From Acridotheres tristis (lineage: Eukaryota > Chordata > Aves > Passeriformes > Sturnidae): 64,000 nt of DNA. The stretch spans positions 10,955,034 through 11,019,033 of the forward strand of contig CM072888.1 in assembly GCA_037013685.1 (NCBI GenBank). Direction: 5' to 3'. Shown here piece by piece: positions 14,276 to 28,300 of this stretch. How positions within the stretch are numbered: position 1 is the first letter of the stretch; each line of letters opens with the position of its first letter. The notes under the pieces were generated by a model. That model saw nothing but the letters and a program-made list of their open reading frames with translations. It had not been told where the DNA came from and ran no database searches. The position numbers and the translations under genes were made by a program.

Positions 14276-14292
14276 AAAAAAAAAAAAAAAAA
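14276..14292 (+). repeat. A homopolymer, 17 bases
   Basis: A run of 17 A followed by an A/C-rich tail (CCAAAACAAACGAAC). Confidence 0.95.
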
Positions 14293-16759
14293 CCAAAACA
14301 AACGAACAGCACAAACAGCTGGCACATTGCCAGTGGCACTAGAAAGACTCTTCTAGTCTAACCCAACCGCCTAAAATTAGAAATGTATTTTGACCTTAGT
14401 TCCTTCATCATCAGAAAACTTTTCCTTCTTGACATTATTTCATAATAAAATTTATTTTTCCCAAATATTTCAATTTAACAGTAGCAATTACTTCTTTTCC
14501 CTCTAAATACTAAATAGTTCAGTTGTTTTAAAAATGAAAACAAATTCCTTGCTAAAAAGGTCTGAGTGACATTTTTCAAAAATTTTAAGAGTATATTATT
14601 GCCATTTTAATCATAATCTTTTACACAGAAACTTAGGTTTCTGTTAATTCACCAGAAAGTTTTAGGCAGTTATTGGACCTGACTCTCGTCTTTCAAAAGA
14701 CTGCAGTTTATTGTAATGGCTTTTAAAATAAAAACATAATAAAACAAATACATTTCCACTTTGGTTTTACATCTTATTCACTTGCTATTAGCTTTCTGGT
14801 TTTTTAAGAAGATTTTTATTGGTTTATTTTGCTAAACAGGTGCAGGTGACAGGAAGACTGATACTCTTTGGCTTGCTTTATTTTCCTTCACGAGAGTTTA
14901 AGCATAACATCATGTTGAACAGGACAAAGAAGAAATTACTGAGATCATTCAAATTAATAAAATGTACAAAGATCATAGTCAACATCCACAATGACAGCCT
15001 TGACTTTTTTAGAGGATCACTATTTTTCCTCCTATGCTAACATGCAAAATAAGAGAGTTCCAATAGGTTAAAGGTTGTCTGTCTCTTTTCACACACACGA
15101 GTAAAAAAGTGATTCTCAGCTGCTAGCTCAGCAGAGGAAAAAGGTTAAGAATATCAGTGAGTCACTGACACTCTAAAATATAAAGCACCATCACAGCTAA
15201 CCACCATATGCTGTAACAAAAGTAGAATGGAAGCTTTGATACGTAAATTATATCCGCAGGATATTTCTAATACAGACATCAGAGGCTTTTAATTCACAAA
15301 GCTGTCTGAATTCTATATGCTGATGCATTTCATGTTCAAATTAGTAGTGATGAAATCATCCCATGGTTACTCATGATGCTATGTTAATCTTCCTTTGGAA
15401 GTTATATTTTCCATCAAAGATAAAGAATTTAATTAAAATTTTTATCTCCAGTGATTTTTTTTTTCCATGTCGCAATGCTGGAATAAACTTATATAAGTTA
15501 CTATTATAAGCTCCATTTAAGTCCCTACAGAACCTCCCCAAGAGTGTGAGTATTTGAAATTAATATAGCACGATGCCCCAGGCTGACTACTGCAGTACAA
15601 CACTGTTTCTTTTAATACCTGTCAGCTTCCACACATGCCACACTGCTTCTACCCGTTCATTCAATACCACACCTGTACTGGAAGCAATGCAAACCACACA
15701 AATATTTGAATCCCACAGTGGTATCTCAAGAACCCTGAACAAATAGACTGCAGCACTCACTGAAAGTTCCAAGAGTGGCCTTTGCCAAGCAGTGGACTGC
15801 TTTGGCTGAAAGGAAGCAGTTCATATCTCTGGCTGGACCAACAGTCTGCCTTAAAAAAGGCAGGATTCAGAGGTCTTTCTCTGCCTAGATGTGCAAGAGA
15901 AACCTTTGCATATGCCTCACTTATTCCATCTCTAAAATAAGAAGAGATCCAGACCTGCCTTTCCAAGCCACCACTATTGAAACAAAAGCATCCCAAGTTT
16001 AAGTGGCTTGCATACTACAAATGGCAAAAAGGAATGCTTGCTGTCTCAGGGGTATTCCTACACACAGGCCCCTTTTTTATTATTTTCCTGATTTACTGCA
16101 ACAAGATTTAGCTGACTGACCTTCTATGAAAAGTTGTTTTCTTCCTTTTGTCCCTCCCACCCTCCTTACCAGCCCTCCCTGGATGTTTACAGCTCTTACC
16201 TCCCTAACTCTAAGAGACCACACACAGTAATGCAATACAGTCCTTAAAGGAATGTCTCTTACTGAAAGAGAGATTTACAGATCAAGAGAAGGCTGTGCCT
16301 GCATGCTGTCTCTCACATCTGGTTTCATTTCACTGTGCCTGTGTCTCTTGGGGACATTCCCAATTTTGCATTGCATCATCACATGGAGGAAAGGAGGCAC
16401 AGTTGTATGTGCATGAGGCTCTGTACAACATTGTGATCAACTTCAGACTGATCCTGGGGGCAGTTTGAACATGGAGTCACAGAGCTCCTACTGCTCCATT
16501 TCAGGGGAACACAACAGGGACCCCAAGACCACCCTGCCCTGCTAATGGTGACCAGTTCCCAGTAGAAGGGCACATAAGCCATCAGTCACATGCAGAGTCA
16601 AAGCTCACCTAACTAATGCTTCTCTTTCCTTCCATGGTCCACTTGGAAGCCTTCTGAGTTAGGCTACTTCAAGAGCACTCCACTTGAAGCCCTTACAGTA
16701 TTATCTACTCTGACTTCTGTACAGCCCTTGTATTTCAGGGCCCTGAGGTGATCAGCAGC

Positions 16760-17830
16760 TCCACAGAATCACAAGTTGCACAAAAATGTTATTTTTCCCT
16801 CCGTGCTTACTCCACTGCCATTCATTATATTCTCTTCCTCAAGTCAGGCTCCATTTCTCACTCTTACAACTCCTAGGATTCAATCCACCACTCAGAGACA
16901 CACGGTGATAACTGGGCAAAGGCTCTCTCCAATCTCCCTTCACAGCTCCCAACTGAAGAGATGTAGAAAATGTCCTTCTACCACCACAAGTTAAATCTCA
17001 CAGACACCTCTCTTGGAGCTTCTGCTGTGTTGTTGCACATCTCTCCTCAATCAGTTCCACAAGAAATGTGACATTGTGAGCAGGACTGTCCTCCTATCCT
17101 GCTTTCATCTAAATCTTTTGAAGTCCCAGATAGACATTCTACAGCTTTTTTGGCTCCCAATAGCCAATGGATCTAAACTTGTGACTACACAACAACCTTT
17201 TCATGGTCAAAGCCCCTACTGATAAAAGGGCTCTCTTCCTAGTTCCTGAGTTTTGCTTTTCTCCCCCATTTTGTCTTCTGAATTTTATTCTATCCTGCAG
17301 TACATGGATTATTATTTCACTTCTTTTAGTATTTTTTCCTCATTCAGTACACTGTATATCATTTTCATTTGTCTTCAGTTTTGTTCTAATACCTCATAAT
17401 AGTCTGGCTTTCTTTTCCCATCCAACAAATCATCAGCCAGGTTGTCATCCTTGCTCTCCAGCATGGGAAAATTGCCAAATCTGAAATACATTTCTCCTCT
17501 ACCTGTCTGTCTCTTCCTCTATCTTCTGTTTGGTCATGCCCCAGGTATTCATCATCATTTGCTGGCTCTGTTTACCTGGAGTTTTCTACACTGTTTCCTC
17601 TTTTCCCCTTTAATATGATTAAAGAGGATGTGCAGAATGCCACCTTTACCCCTGGCTCCTACAGAAACACCACCAACCTTCAAAACTTGGTTTTGGAAAA
17701 TCTGTCTCTCAGCTAGTTCCTAATTATACAAGCTTATTTCTTCCTCCACACATATTCACAGGCTTTTTCCCCTCCACAAGCAGCCTGCAGTGCTTACTCA
17801 GTATTCATTGTTGTCTAAGTCCCCAGCTTT
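16760..17830. other. Pyrimidine-rich block (plus strand)
   Basis: By eye the plus strand is unusually rich in C and T with many short TTCTCC, CTTCCTC and TTTTCCC runs, so the INPP4B pre-mRNA would be purine-rich here. It is not a simple repeat and I recognise no transposon or exon in it. Confidence 0.4.
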
Positions 17831-19091
17831 TGGACTTAAGACTTGCCAGTTGTCACTGCCACAGAAACTGTCCTGTTTGCAGGCTTCAAAGCTAATGGAG
17901 TCCTGTCAGCAATTACAGCTGTAGTCTGGGTTCAGTTCAGCAGCATTGTGTCCAAGCACTGTAAAAGGAGTGCCAGAAGGGAACTAACATTACTGTATTT
18001 ATGCTCAAAGCTGGAAATTCTATGAATGAATTGGACTCATTGAGGGCGAAATTAGAAAGTCTCAATTTGAGAGTCAATGGGAAACATTCAGCTCTTATAG
18101 TCAGGGAAAGCAATGCTTCCAAACCCAGAAAGAAATACTTTTTGATGCAGTGGCTCAACATCAGGCACAAAACATAGGATTTAGTTTTCTACAAAAGATG
18201 AAAGATGTGAGCTATTCCCCAGAATACTACACAGATAAGGATAAAATCCACAAAGAATATAATTTAAGTCATTGCCTTCTCAAACACGACCAACCACTAG
18301 GAATCACTTCAGCAGGTGAGGACAAAAATCAGTATAATTAATGCAACACTTTCTTAGAAGTGAGCTAGAGATTTTGGTGCATAAAAATAGATAATAGGAA
18401 CTTCTACCGAATGCAAATGTATCCATCAAGCCCACAAATGCAGCCTAACTTTTTTGCCTCTGCTCTTAGGCTATCACAGCTAACAGAAAACGGCAAACTG
18501 TTCTAAGGACTTCAAAACTCTGCAGTGGTATCAGAAAGAATCCACGTCATAAAAAATTTCTAACAGAGAGGCTATTTAAATGGCTGCTGCAGAGCAAACT
18601 GTCAGCACTTGCTCCAAATAAAATCTTTCCCCTAAAACAAGGATTCTGATTTATATGAGATAGCTTTTTTTTGCTGCTTTTAACAATTTTATGCATGAAG
18701 AATCGATAGGGAGGTGAAAAAAAAACAGGAAACCTGTCATTTAATGTGGAGTTTAGCAATGATTAGTTACTGAGGAATAAGATGCATTGACTATGCATCA
18801 ACATAGACCTCATATCGTACAAAATATCTGACAAAACAATCTCAAACTTTTATTTATTGTCAGAGGAATATGATGACATGACTTCCACTTGATTTTAGGA
18901 TTTTCTTTGTAAGCATGAATTCAAAGACCACCAGTATTTAAATGTATGCATTGAACAGACAGCAGGATATATTTTAGTTAAAATTTTAGCTAAGTTCCAA
19001 TGCCTGGATGGCTGAGTTATTTATTTTCATTTTTGTTGGCAAAAATAAAAGTCACACTGAAAAGTCACACATTGAGATGTGTCTTACTTAC

Positions 19092-19176
19092 TGAGAACTA
19101 CTGAAACATCTGTTTTACTCCTGAATTCCACTACCCAGCAGTGCTCCAGGATTACCACTTCAGAGGCATCAGAACT
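19092..19176 (-). CDS. INPP4B: INPP4B upstream coding exon, PH-like strands
   Basis: Seen: 85 nt, acceptor TTTGTTTCACAG, donor CTCA|GTAAGTAAG, phase 0 in and phase 1 out. The only open frame is exactly the one that joins the MEIKEE exon (leftover A plus AG gives Lys). It reads SSDASEVVILEHCWVVEF followed by RSKTDVSVVL. Joined downstream it becomes VSVVL-KFQGGESRLDLEAAS. Known: PH domains show this pattern of short strands (I.L..C.V, then ..L.F.GG, then L.AAS) before a C-terminal helix with a Trp. Inferred: it encodes strands of a PH domain N-terminal to the canonical INPP4B start. In mammals, as far as I recall, the reference protein starts downstream, so this stretch may be coding only in longer isoforms or in some lineages. 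The splice sites are among the best in the window. Confidence 0.85.
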
Positions 19177-22100
19177 CTGTGAAACAAAGATGGCAAAACA
19201 TTAGGATTTGGAACCTGACTGGGAAGTCCCTCTGTTTGGCTGTTCACAGCTGAAGTGACATGGAGATAACAAAGACAACAAAGCATAGAAATCACTAAGG
19301 CAGATGGATAAAGGCATTCTTTAATTACTGATCTGTGCCATCCTACTTCAGCTCAATGAGTTACAAAAGGAATAAACTTTTTAAAGTTTCCTTCGGGATC
19401 TTTTCTTGAAGTAACTTCAGAGGGTTTTTTCATACTTCCAGTATCAGAAAGTTTAGATGACACTTCATTCCTCAGCAAGTCAGGCAAGCCCAGCTCATTC
19501 AAACTTTCATATTTTCTCATATTTCCTAACAAGCCTGAATCAAATGTCAGATTCTATTCAAAGACTAGGATATTTTCAAGTGAACAAAATAACATGTAAT
19601 TTTACAGAAAGCATTTTACTTCCATTTTTATCTGAAAGGGATTTCTTTATCAGCACTTGAAACTTCGAATATGGTCTCTGGCTATGCAATTCAAATGACA
19701 TTAAGTGATATGGACCTATTGCTGAATGCAATAGGATACAAATTACCACTATCATTTTTTTTGAGAGCTTTGCAGACAAGATGCAAACTCTTCTCGTTAA
19801 TAAGTGTGATTCACATTTCAGAAGAGTGAAGCTATCAATCACTCCCTCAGGATTAATATTTTTTCCCTTAAAATTCTTATCCATTTTTATCCCTAATATC
19901 TGGTAACAAATAACCCTTAGAACATGTACCCATACACTCCCTTCATTCCAGGTCCCCAACACGAATGTCACAGAGCTCATTCCCTACCTCAGTGACATTC
20001 TGCAGAGATTAATGCAAATGCTTGTTTTAACACTCCTTCCTCAGGTGGTACTTTATTCCAAGTGATCCTAAAGATGAGATTTTTCATATTGTGCAGCAAT
20101 TTTACCAAAAAAAAGTCTGAAATTGAGTTTCACATATCTGCCACCTAATGAATGACTTCATAAAACAGTTGATATTTATAACACTTGCCTAACATGCACA
20201 AGTTTTCTTGTCTACCCCTTTCTCTGTATTTATGCTGCCTGGTTTGGCCTGCCAGAACCAGACTATTTTTGCTAACGGTTTCATGTTGATTTTCAAGTAG
20301 ATGTCTTGATCCTTCTTTTTTCACAAAAGGACCCTTTATTTACATAGAAATACACTGTCTTTCACGATCAAAACTGTGAAAATTCAATATAAGACTGAAA
20401 GACTGACTAGTAACAGAACACAAAACATTTCAGAGAATATAAAAAGGATTTCCTTGAAAATTCTCTATTTAATCTTTCTAACCTTTTACCACTTACTAAA
20501 TGAATACTCCAAACCCAGTTAATAAACACAAATCAACATCCAAAGGAAACAAAAGGTTAAAATAAAACAGAGAAGCATGAAAAGAAACACACTATGTTGT
20601 ATTGAAATATGTCAGAATTCAAGAGACAAGCTGGAGTATACCAAGAAAAAACTTATCTAGAAACCACTTGTAAATCGATTTCTTTGAAAAATTATTCAGA
20701 CTGGGCTGGACTAAAAGGAATGTATTGTTCTGCAGACAGAAAAATACCCCATCTTATTGTTTAAAACAAAAAAAAAATAGGGAGAAAAGAACAAACTAGT
20801 GAAACAATGCAGTAAGTTTTGATAGTAACCCAAGTGCTCTGTTGAGAACTTTTTAATTTATAGAATCCAGCAAGTCAGTGCTAACACAAATACGTGGCAA
20901 CCCCAGGAGCAATTGTCAAGTGCTGTAGAGTGAGGCATTCTTTGAGCATCTACCAGGTCTTTATGAGCAAGAGCTAAAGTCAGTTTGGGAAAACAGGCAA
21001 TAATAGTCCAACAACAAAAAAAAAAGGCAGAATAATTAGGAGGAGTTTTCCACTGCAACGATCCTGGTAACTATTTTAGTTCTTTAAATTTCGAAGCCCC
21101 AGTAGAGTCTCCCAGATAGGCCTCCCTTGAAATGTAGATAATGCAGCCTCATTCCTTCAAGAGCTGGCAATCTTTCAGTGGGAATAAGACTAAATGGAGT
21201 TTATTTTGGAAGTTAATGAAGGTCTGAGTCCATTTAACACTCAGCTGTGACTACATAAAAAGACTCTGAACAGTTTTCCTCCTTCCATCCCTGCAGAAAA
21301 ATTATTCCTCTGTTACATTCATGCTCCAAAGATGAAAGACAGAAACATTAGAAGTCACCAGACTTAACACTTCCTCCAAAACATGTAACTGTGGTAAATG
21401 GATATATGTTAGTAGGCAAAGAAAAGCAACTCCCTGTTACACAGATTTCAGGTGACTCAGGTGTCTGCAAAGACAAGGGATGAGCAATCACAGCCTCGGT
21501 GTAGTTTTCTACAGTGCCAAGACTGAAAGAGTTAGTGTTTTGATTTGTACATGAATGACAAGTGTGAAATACAAGTAAATTGGCAAGCAGGCAGCAAAAA
21601 TAGCTTTCAAACAATTAATGACAATCTGTCTCAGTGCAGTCTGTCTCACAATGCAGTTGACATACAACAGCAAACACAAGAGAGAAGATGATTTCAAGCT
21701 CTCTGCATTTTAAGCCCGCAGATGCTGCAGCTCAAGAGCCTCTTCAGAGACAAGTTACTCCCCTCTCTGCAGCAGTGCAAGCTGCAATGAAGCAATGCTA
21801 CAGCTTCAAAACAACGTGAATGCTTTTCCAAGGTGCACAATCCAGAACACTGAGCAGAGGACATGTATTTACTTCTGTATGTGAAAGAGAACAGAAAGAG
21901 AAACAAGAAAAAGGGATGAAAGAGTATAAGGATGCCAGAAAATAAAGCACCTGTTGCTGCTAAACATTTCCCATATCCTGATGCAAACCTGAAGAAAAAT
22001 ACCCTCAGAATTACTATTATGGCAGACTTTTCATCATTTAGATGAAATGTGCTATGGTCCGTCACACAAAAACCTAACAAGGAATTAACTTACAAAGTAG

Positions 22101-24734
22101 ATAACAAAATTGTAATTAAGGAAACCATTATGCATATGTGATAAAGAATCAGCTTTGTTTTTCAGCACCCTAAGAGATCCACAATTTCTCATATTTTAGG
22201 TGCATAACATAAGCTCATCTGGACTAGCTATTATCTTATTTTTCTGGGTTTTATTTTATTAAAAAGGTACATTGCAATGATCTGGTCTTTATGTATGGAA
22301 AATATGATCAAAATCAGATCTATACCACTGTGATAAGGCATAATATATTAGGGATCTTTACTCCTGCCATTGGTATTATTCAATAATTGTTATAAGAACT
22401 TACTGAATCAATCTAGATGCCCAACAGCAACTAGACAAACTCTTACATCTTTCTCTAAACACTGAGAAAGTCAACAGGCACCCCATCCACCACCACCCCA
22501 GATCAGGAAATTGCTTTAAAACAGTGATTTGAGGAGACAATTAAATTATTTCTAAATATGAATTAAATATCTCAGTGAAATTGCTAAAGAGTAGTCCCCA
22601 AACTTAGAAAATTAAAGCATCAAGAAACTTTTGAAGCTGTCAAAGAGAACATAAGGTTTGAGCTATTTTTGCATTCCTATAGATATGATTTGATGTACCA
22701 TCGTGGGGGGGGAAGAAGTGTGTCATTGTGAATTGATTTTACAGTAGGAGATTTGCTCCTGGAGGCAAGCAGAGAACCTACTGGTAAGTATATCAAGTCA
22801 AGAACTAAGCTGACAGTTAAAATTAGAAGTGACATTCCAAGCAATTCCTTTGTATTAAAACAGTAAGTAGCAAAGTAAAGCTATAGCACTGTAGAAAGAA
22901 CAAACACTACAAAAGGTAAAAATTCTTCTAATAAGATGTTATTTGAAGCCTCCCCAGTCAGCTGGGTGGTGTGTGTGTGAATTGCACAGTTGATTTCCTT
23001 TAAAAGCATATATTCACCAATTCAAAATAATCAAATCAAAACCCTAGAGACCAGGGATGCTACATATACCAAGCTACTGGTGTTTTTTCACATCAGTCAC
23101 TTTCCCTGGTATTGGCAAATGAGCTCAGACTGATAGTAGCTCGATAATGCAGGCACATGCATGGGTCACACTTTTGACTACACTATCAACATGACCATCT
23201 ACATTTGCTATTTTGGCATTGGCACAGATTATGTTCATCACTCCACCAATAGGGTACAGCTTTCTTATGGATTCAACAAGAAAGAAAGGCACAAGAATTA
23301 TAGGGTAATATCATTCACAAACAGAAAAGCTAATGGTCTTAAATTTATTTTAATATATTTCTACAGCATTATGTTCATTACCAAATAGAGTAAAAATTTT
23401 TCTAATTTTGAGGTATTAACATATGACTCCACGGCAATCACAAGCATATAATTTGCAGAATTAAAAACACTCCTTTAAATGCTAGCAAGCAGAATTCAAC
23501 AATCTAAAATCTCCTTCAATATTATCTATTCTTCTACTGTAATAATATCTCCATCCCGTGTCTATTAAGTAACGTGAAGCCTATGACCCAAGCTGTGTGA
23601 TAAGGAAAAACGTGGCTGCTGAGTGTCTGATGAGGTGCTTCAATTACTCCAGGCAAGCTGTAACCTGGTAGTTCATTACAGCCACCTTTACAAACTGTCA
23701 GCCCATCAAAGATGCTCAAATCATCTCTTACAAAGCATAAGCTACCCACTGATTAAGCCATCATGCAATGCTACCAGATCCCAATTTCAAGCTGACATTA
23801 TAATACCACTAATCTGCATTCACTCTGCAAAATGTTGACTTACATCACTGAATAAGTTCTGCAGAACACAAAACTATCTTTAATAGATCATTACCTTTAA
23901 CAAAAGTGACTACATAACCAAAAGTAGTTTCCTTTTCAATTTCAAAATGCATTACTAATAATTATAATGTACAAATACATGTTCTCTTTATTCACACCCC
24001 ACATTCGCTCAGTTAATTATTTCAGCTTGAAAATATCTCCAATTACCCTTCCCACCAGAATTTAGTTATATGTAATTTAGATACTAATTAATTAAGACTT
24101 TCAATGCTATATTCTGGTGCAAGACTCCAGTGATGTATCACAACACATACTTTGGATAATCCATTTTTTCAGCAAAAGTGCTCCCACCTTGTTCCTACAA
24201 AAGTTCTCAGTCATTTTTAGCAGTTACATAAAATATCTGATTTTCATCTCTGCTCTTTCCCCTACATGTTGCCTTTTTACTTCAGAAATGTTAAGACGAC
24301 AGACTGCAGTAATCGTGGGAAATCTGAACATGTGCATACCTGACATAAAACTGAAACACAATATTTCCAACAAACTGCTGTATCAGACCAAAGACCCCTT
24401 ATTCTGCCTACAAGAGACTTCATGAAGTGTCCAAAGAAGAGGAAAAGCAGGGCAACCAAGTGCAGTCCTCTTTCATTTTTACATTGGGATTTTTACCTCA
24501 AATGCCTTTTCCATTCACTTACTCTCAATAAGGCTCCTTGCGAGCATCTTGTACTTCTTCCCAATATGTGCCTATTTTTAGCATCTACAGGACGTTATAA
24601 TAAGCAATTCCAGTATTTCCATTGCCCATTCCATGCACAACCATCTTCTTTTGTTTGTTTGCAATCCAGTTCCCCCAACTTCCTTTAACATCACCACAGA
24701 AGAGACAATAAACACCTATCTCCTCCTTCAAGCT

Positions 24735-25345
24735 GTTAATGTTTTTTCAGATGACTATCAGAGACCACCTGGGTCATCACCTGTTATCCAGGCTGAAAAG
24801 TTTTGTCTTCCCACTCCTTGTCCTGATGGCTCTAACAGCCCTTTTTCTGAAACTGTCCCAGAACCTCTATGTCCTGTAAAATGAGGGGGAAATAACTGCA
24901 AGGTGGATCTTTACAGACAGAGCTCTCTACTTGGTTTTCTCCTGTCCCAACATCTCCTAATATTGAATTTACTTTTTCACAACTGATCATCCATCTGGCC
25001 TTTTAAGAGAAACACAATTCTCTACAGATCTCATTCTGGGACAGAAAGGCAGGAGTTGGTACAAAGCCCATTACTTTGATTGGAAACTTTTATAATCTTT
25101 CTTCACATGTGTAACTTCACATTTATGGATGTTGGCTTTTATCTGCCACTTAATTGCTAATAGTTTAGGCTTGTAAGGGCATTTTATGATTACTCATACT
25201 TGGCACTCCATCTTGACTATTTAGCAAGTAACAGAATTTCTCACTTCACTGCCTACCTTCTTTTCACCATTTATGCAGATGTGACAGCACCAGGCTGCCA
25301 CAGTTCCTAGACCTTATATTATATTCAACCAGTTATTCATGTAAG
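24735..25345 (-). mobile_element. Old, degraded CR1-type LINE fragment
   Basis: Seen on the plus strand, in order: ATCCAGGCTGAAAAG; GCCCTTTTTCTGAAACTGTC followed by CCAGAACCTCTATGTCCTG; TTTACTTTTTCACAAC; GTAACTTCACATTTATGGAT; GGCTTTTATCTGCCACTTAATTGC; and ATTTATGCAGATGTGACAGC. This order matches the 3' part of the anciently active CR1 families shared widely among amniotes (the CATCTGCCATTTTATTGCCC type), antisense. The fragment is heavily diverged, with gaps. Family assignment is from memory of the motif order; boundaries are approximate. Confidence 0.6.
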
Positions 25346-28300
25346 AAGAAGTTCTAGCAATGATCAGCATTATTTCCATCAGCAGGTGAGAAAAACTATA
25401 TTGAAAGGGAAATGAAGAAGATAAGCATACGTAGTGAATGGAAATAGTTGCTTATATAACTGTTTTCCGTGTGCTCTTGGAAGTGAAAGATGTTTTTAGG
25501 AATCACACAGATCGTTGATTTAAATGATGCACAAACTGCATGTGCAATTATTTGAATACATTTAAAGTATGAACATCATAAATGACAACACAAACTGCAG
25601 CAAAACATGGCATTTTAAAAGTACTTCAAGAGCAGAGAAAAACAAGACCGAACTGAATTCTACTCACTGGCCTCCAACAAGTGAAATGTGCAAATTACCA
25701 CTGCAAAGAACTCTGCTTTATTCAAGACTGAGCTTTATGAACAACAGAAGTGCAAAGAGAGCCTCAGGATGGAGCACTTCATAACAAAATATCCTTTTTC
25801 AACCATTCTTACATTTTCCCCCAAAGTGAAAAATGAGCCCAAAATTCACTACATGCTATCCACTTTTAACACAACCTTAGGATAAAAACATGGAATAAAA
25901 ACATTGCAAAAATCAAGTGGCTTGAATATTTTTAATTATAAACTGCCAATATATGTAGAGTATGTATTGTAAAGATAACTCCTTCTGCTTCCTTGGACTG
26001 CCCATAGTGATGTTCATTTAAAAACAGGCTATGATTCTCCCACACACAGCCCCTGAGCTTTAATCTCCTGCACAGTGCTTTTAGAAAAAGCAAACAGATT
26101 ATTTTTCAGTATGCTTAAGACTCCTCATGCTGAGAGATGGATGTGTGATTAGCTGTTGTCCCCAAGAGAATCAGAAGTCACTCTAGAAAACCTGTAAACT
26201 GTAACCAGGCCCAACATCACTAAACACCAACTTCTGAACAGAGAACAAAATAAGAGAAGTACTTGAATTCTTTTTAGGCTTCTTCATGTTAATTTCACCA
26301 TCCCTTCTCCAGCAGTTGCTTTTCCTTTTCTCTCCTTTTTGGAGCTAAAGAAATGGTAGCTCTCCAAGCCATTTCCAAATGCACTGGGGCAGAAGAAGAT
26401 ATGTCAGAGCAAGGTACACTCTGCCTTTAACCTGCACATCTGTGTTCTTTGTAAGAGCAGCAGAATTAGGCCTTTAAAATATAGCAGAGATGTATAGAGG
26501 ATATTCTGTTTGAGGAAAAACAAAGCAAAAAACCTCAGACCACAGCCACAGAAAGAAAGATGATTGGTTTTTTTATATATCCCAGAGAAATTTCTTCTCA
26601 TATTCCCTTGCAACCAGTAAGTCACTGGACATAAAAGGCAGAATGATAAATTCATGTGTGGGCACCCAGAGAATAAACCATCTAGGTTATAAGCTCTCAA
26701 ATTAGAAAGCTCACATCATACTCTTTGAAATGAGAGAGATTAATTAAGCTTCATCAATTTTCATCTAAAAAAGAAAAACATCTCCCTTTGCTACTGATTA
26801 ACAACATTATTTTATTTCAGACATCATCCTGGCCTTCTGGTATTCAGGATTACGTCTCGGGAACTCTCTCACAAATTAAAGCATTCTTATGACAGATTCC
26901 AGGATTTTGGTGCTTGGGAATCAGGAGAAAAACGTCGTAAGCAGCAAGACTAATGTTTAAGTTAAAAATCAAAGGAAATGGTGAAATCTCACAACTAATA
27001 AGCTTGTCCCACTTTATTCTTAACAGGCAAAATTTTTTAGAGTGTTTAGAAAAACAAGTGCTTCAACCCAAAAACCAGCTGTTTTGCTTTACTAAAACAT
27101 CATACATTGCTATTTTTCAGTATTTGTAACAATTGTAACTAAGCATGAACAAATATTTGAAAAAAAAAAAAAGCACATTCACGCAGACAACTGATACAGG
27201 ACAAAATGAGCCAGATATCAGTAGGAGGACATTTCTCATAAAACAGTTGTTTCATCTCTGAGCACTCATACCATCCTCAAGGGACACCTACACAGCATTT
27301 CTCAAATCCAGGCTTTGGAATGGAGGATGCAGTTTTACAAGGAACTCAACTGACATAATGGTAAAAATTTGTAACTCTGCTAGATACCAAATACATCCAA
27401 TGGGCCTTAAAATAAAAATTATGGGCCCCATATGATCTCTTCCCTCTACAGTCAACTCCTCATATTCCACCAGCTGTAAACTGCCTGACCCTTAGGAGGC
27501 TTTCTCATCTCTTCCCTCCACCAAGAACATACTGTCTACTTTTCTCCTGCCTCCCCTCCCAGGAGTTATCTTCTGTTTCTGAGATGGTAAAATTGATCTC
27601 TATTTAACACTGAAAAACCATCTTCACCTTCTATTTAGCTTTGAATAGTGATGTTTTGATTTCAGACTTTAACAAAGGTATTTGTGAACAAGAATGTGTC
27701 ACCTGGTCTAATAAACCCCAGAGCCTCCAGCTACTGATCTTTATTGTGTTCTTGCATCAGATACACCACCACTAGCATTGTTCAGAATAACATGTATGAA
27801 AAGAGAAAAGGAGTAATGAGTCCACAGAAAAAAGTTTTAGGAAAGGTATTTTTAGCAGTTAGGAAAGAAAGATCAAGAGGTGAATATGTGTGAGCAAGGA
27901 AGGTACCTACTTGTTTGAGTGGAGACACCATTGCATCTTTACATTCCACCTACATTTAGTGATTTGATGTGCAGTTCAAATAAAAGTTTTCAAAGGTACC
28001 TAGCAAAGAGCAGCACTGGGGTTTCTAACCTATTTAACAGAAATTCTTTCTTAAATAATGATGAGTAAATACATTAAAGCAAACTTCTACCTGTACTTAG
28101 ACCTATTGCACCTTCTCTCTGGAAATCTTTTCTTTCTATATTTTACAGAAAATCAAAGTATATTTAAAAAGGAAACCACAAAATTCAGTCCCAAACTGAA
28201 AACCCCAGGTATGCAATCTCTATTTGAAGCCATGAGCATGGAGAACAAAAGTGTCCAGCTGCATAAACTATTACCAGTCTTCTGAATTGTCAAATATTTA

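Larger units (their letters stand above)
10352..19091 (-). other. INPP4B: INPP4B intron between 85-nt and MEIKEE exons
   Basis: An 8740-bp phase-1 intron, GTAAGTAAG at its 5' end and GTGCAG at its 3' end. It carries a CR1 fragment at 12856-13205, an A run at 14276-14292 and a pyrimidine-rich block (plus strand) at about 16760-17830. A short line at 14350-14372 (CTTCTAGTCTAACCCAACC) resembles a CR1 3' end but is too small to call. Confidence 0.8.

Noticed and set aside
13902..14342. 146-codon plus-strand ORF
   Set aside because: It also runs into an A homopolymer; no family resemblance or splice context.
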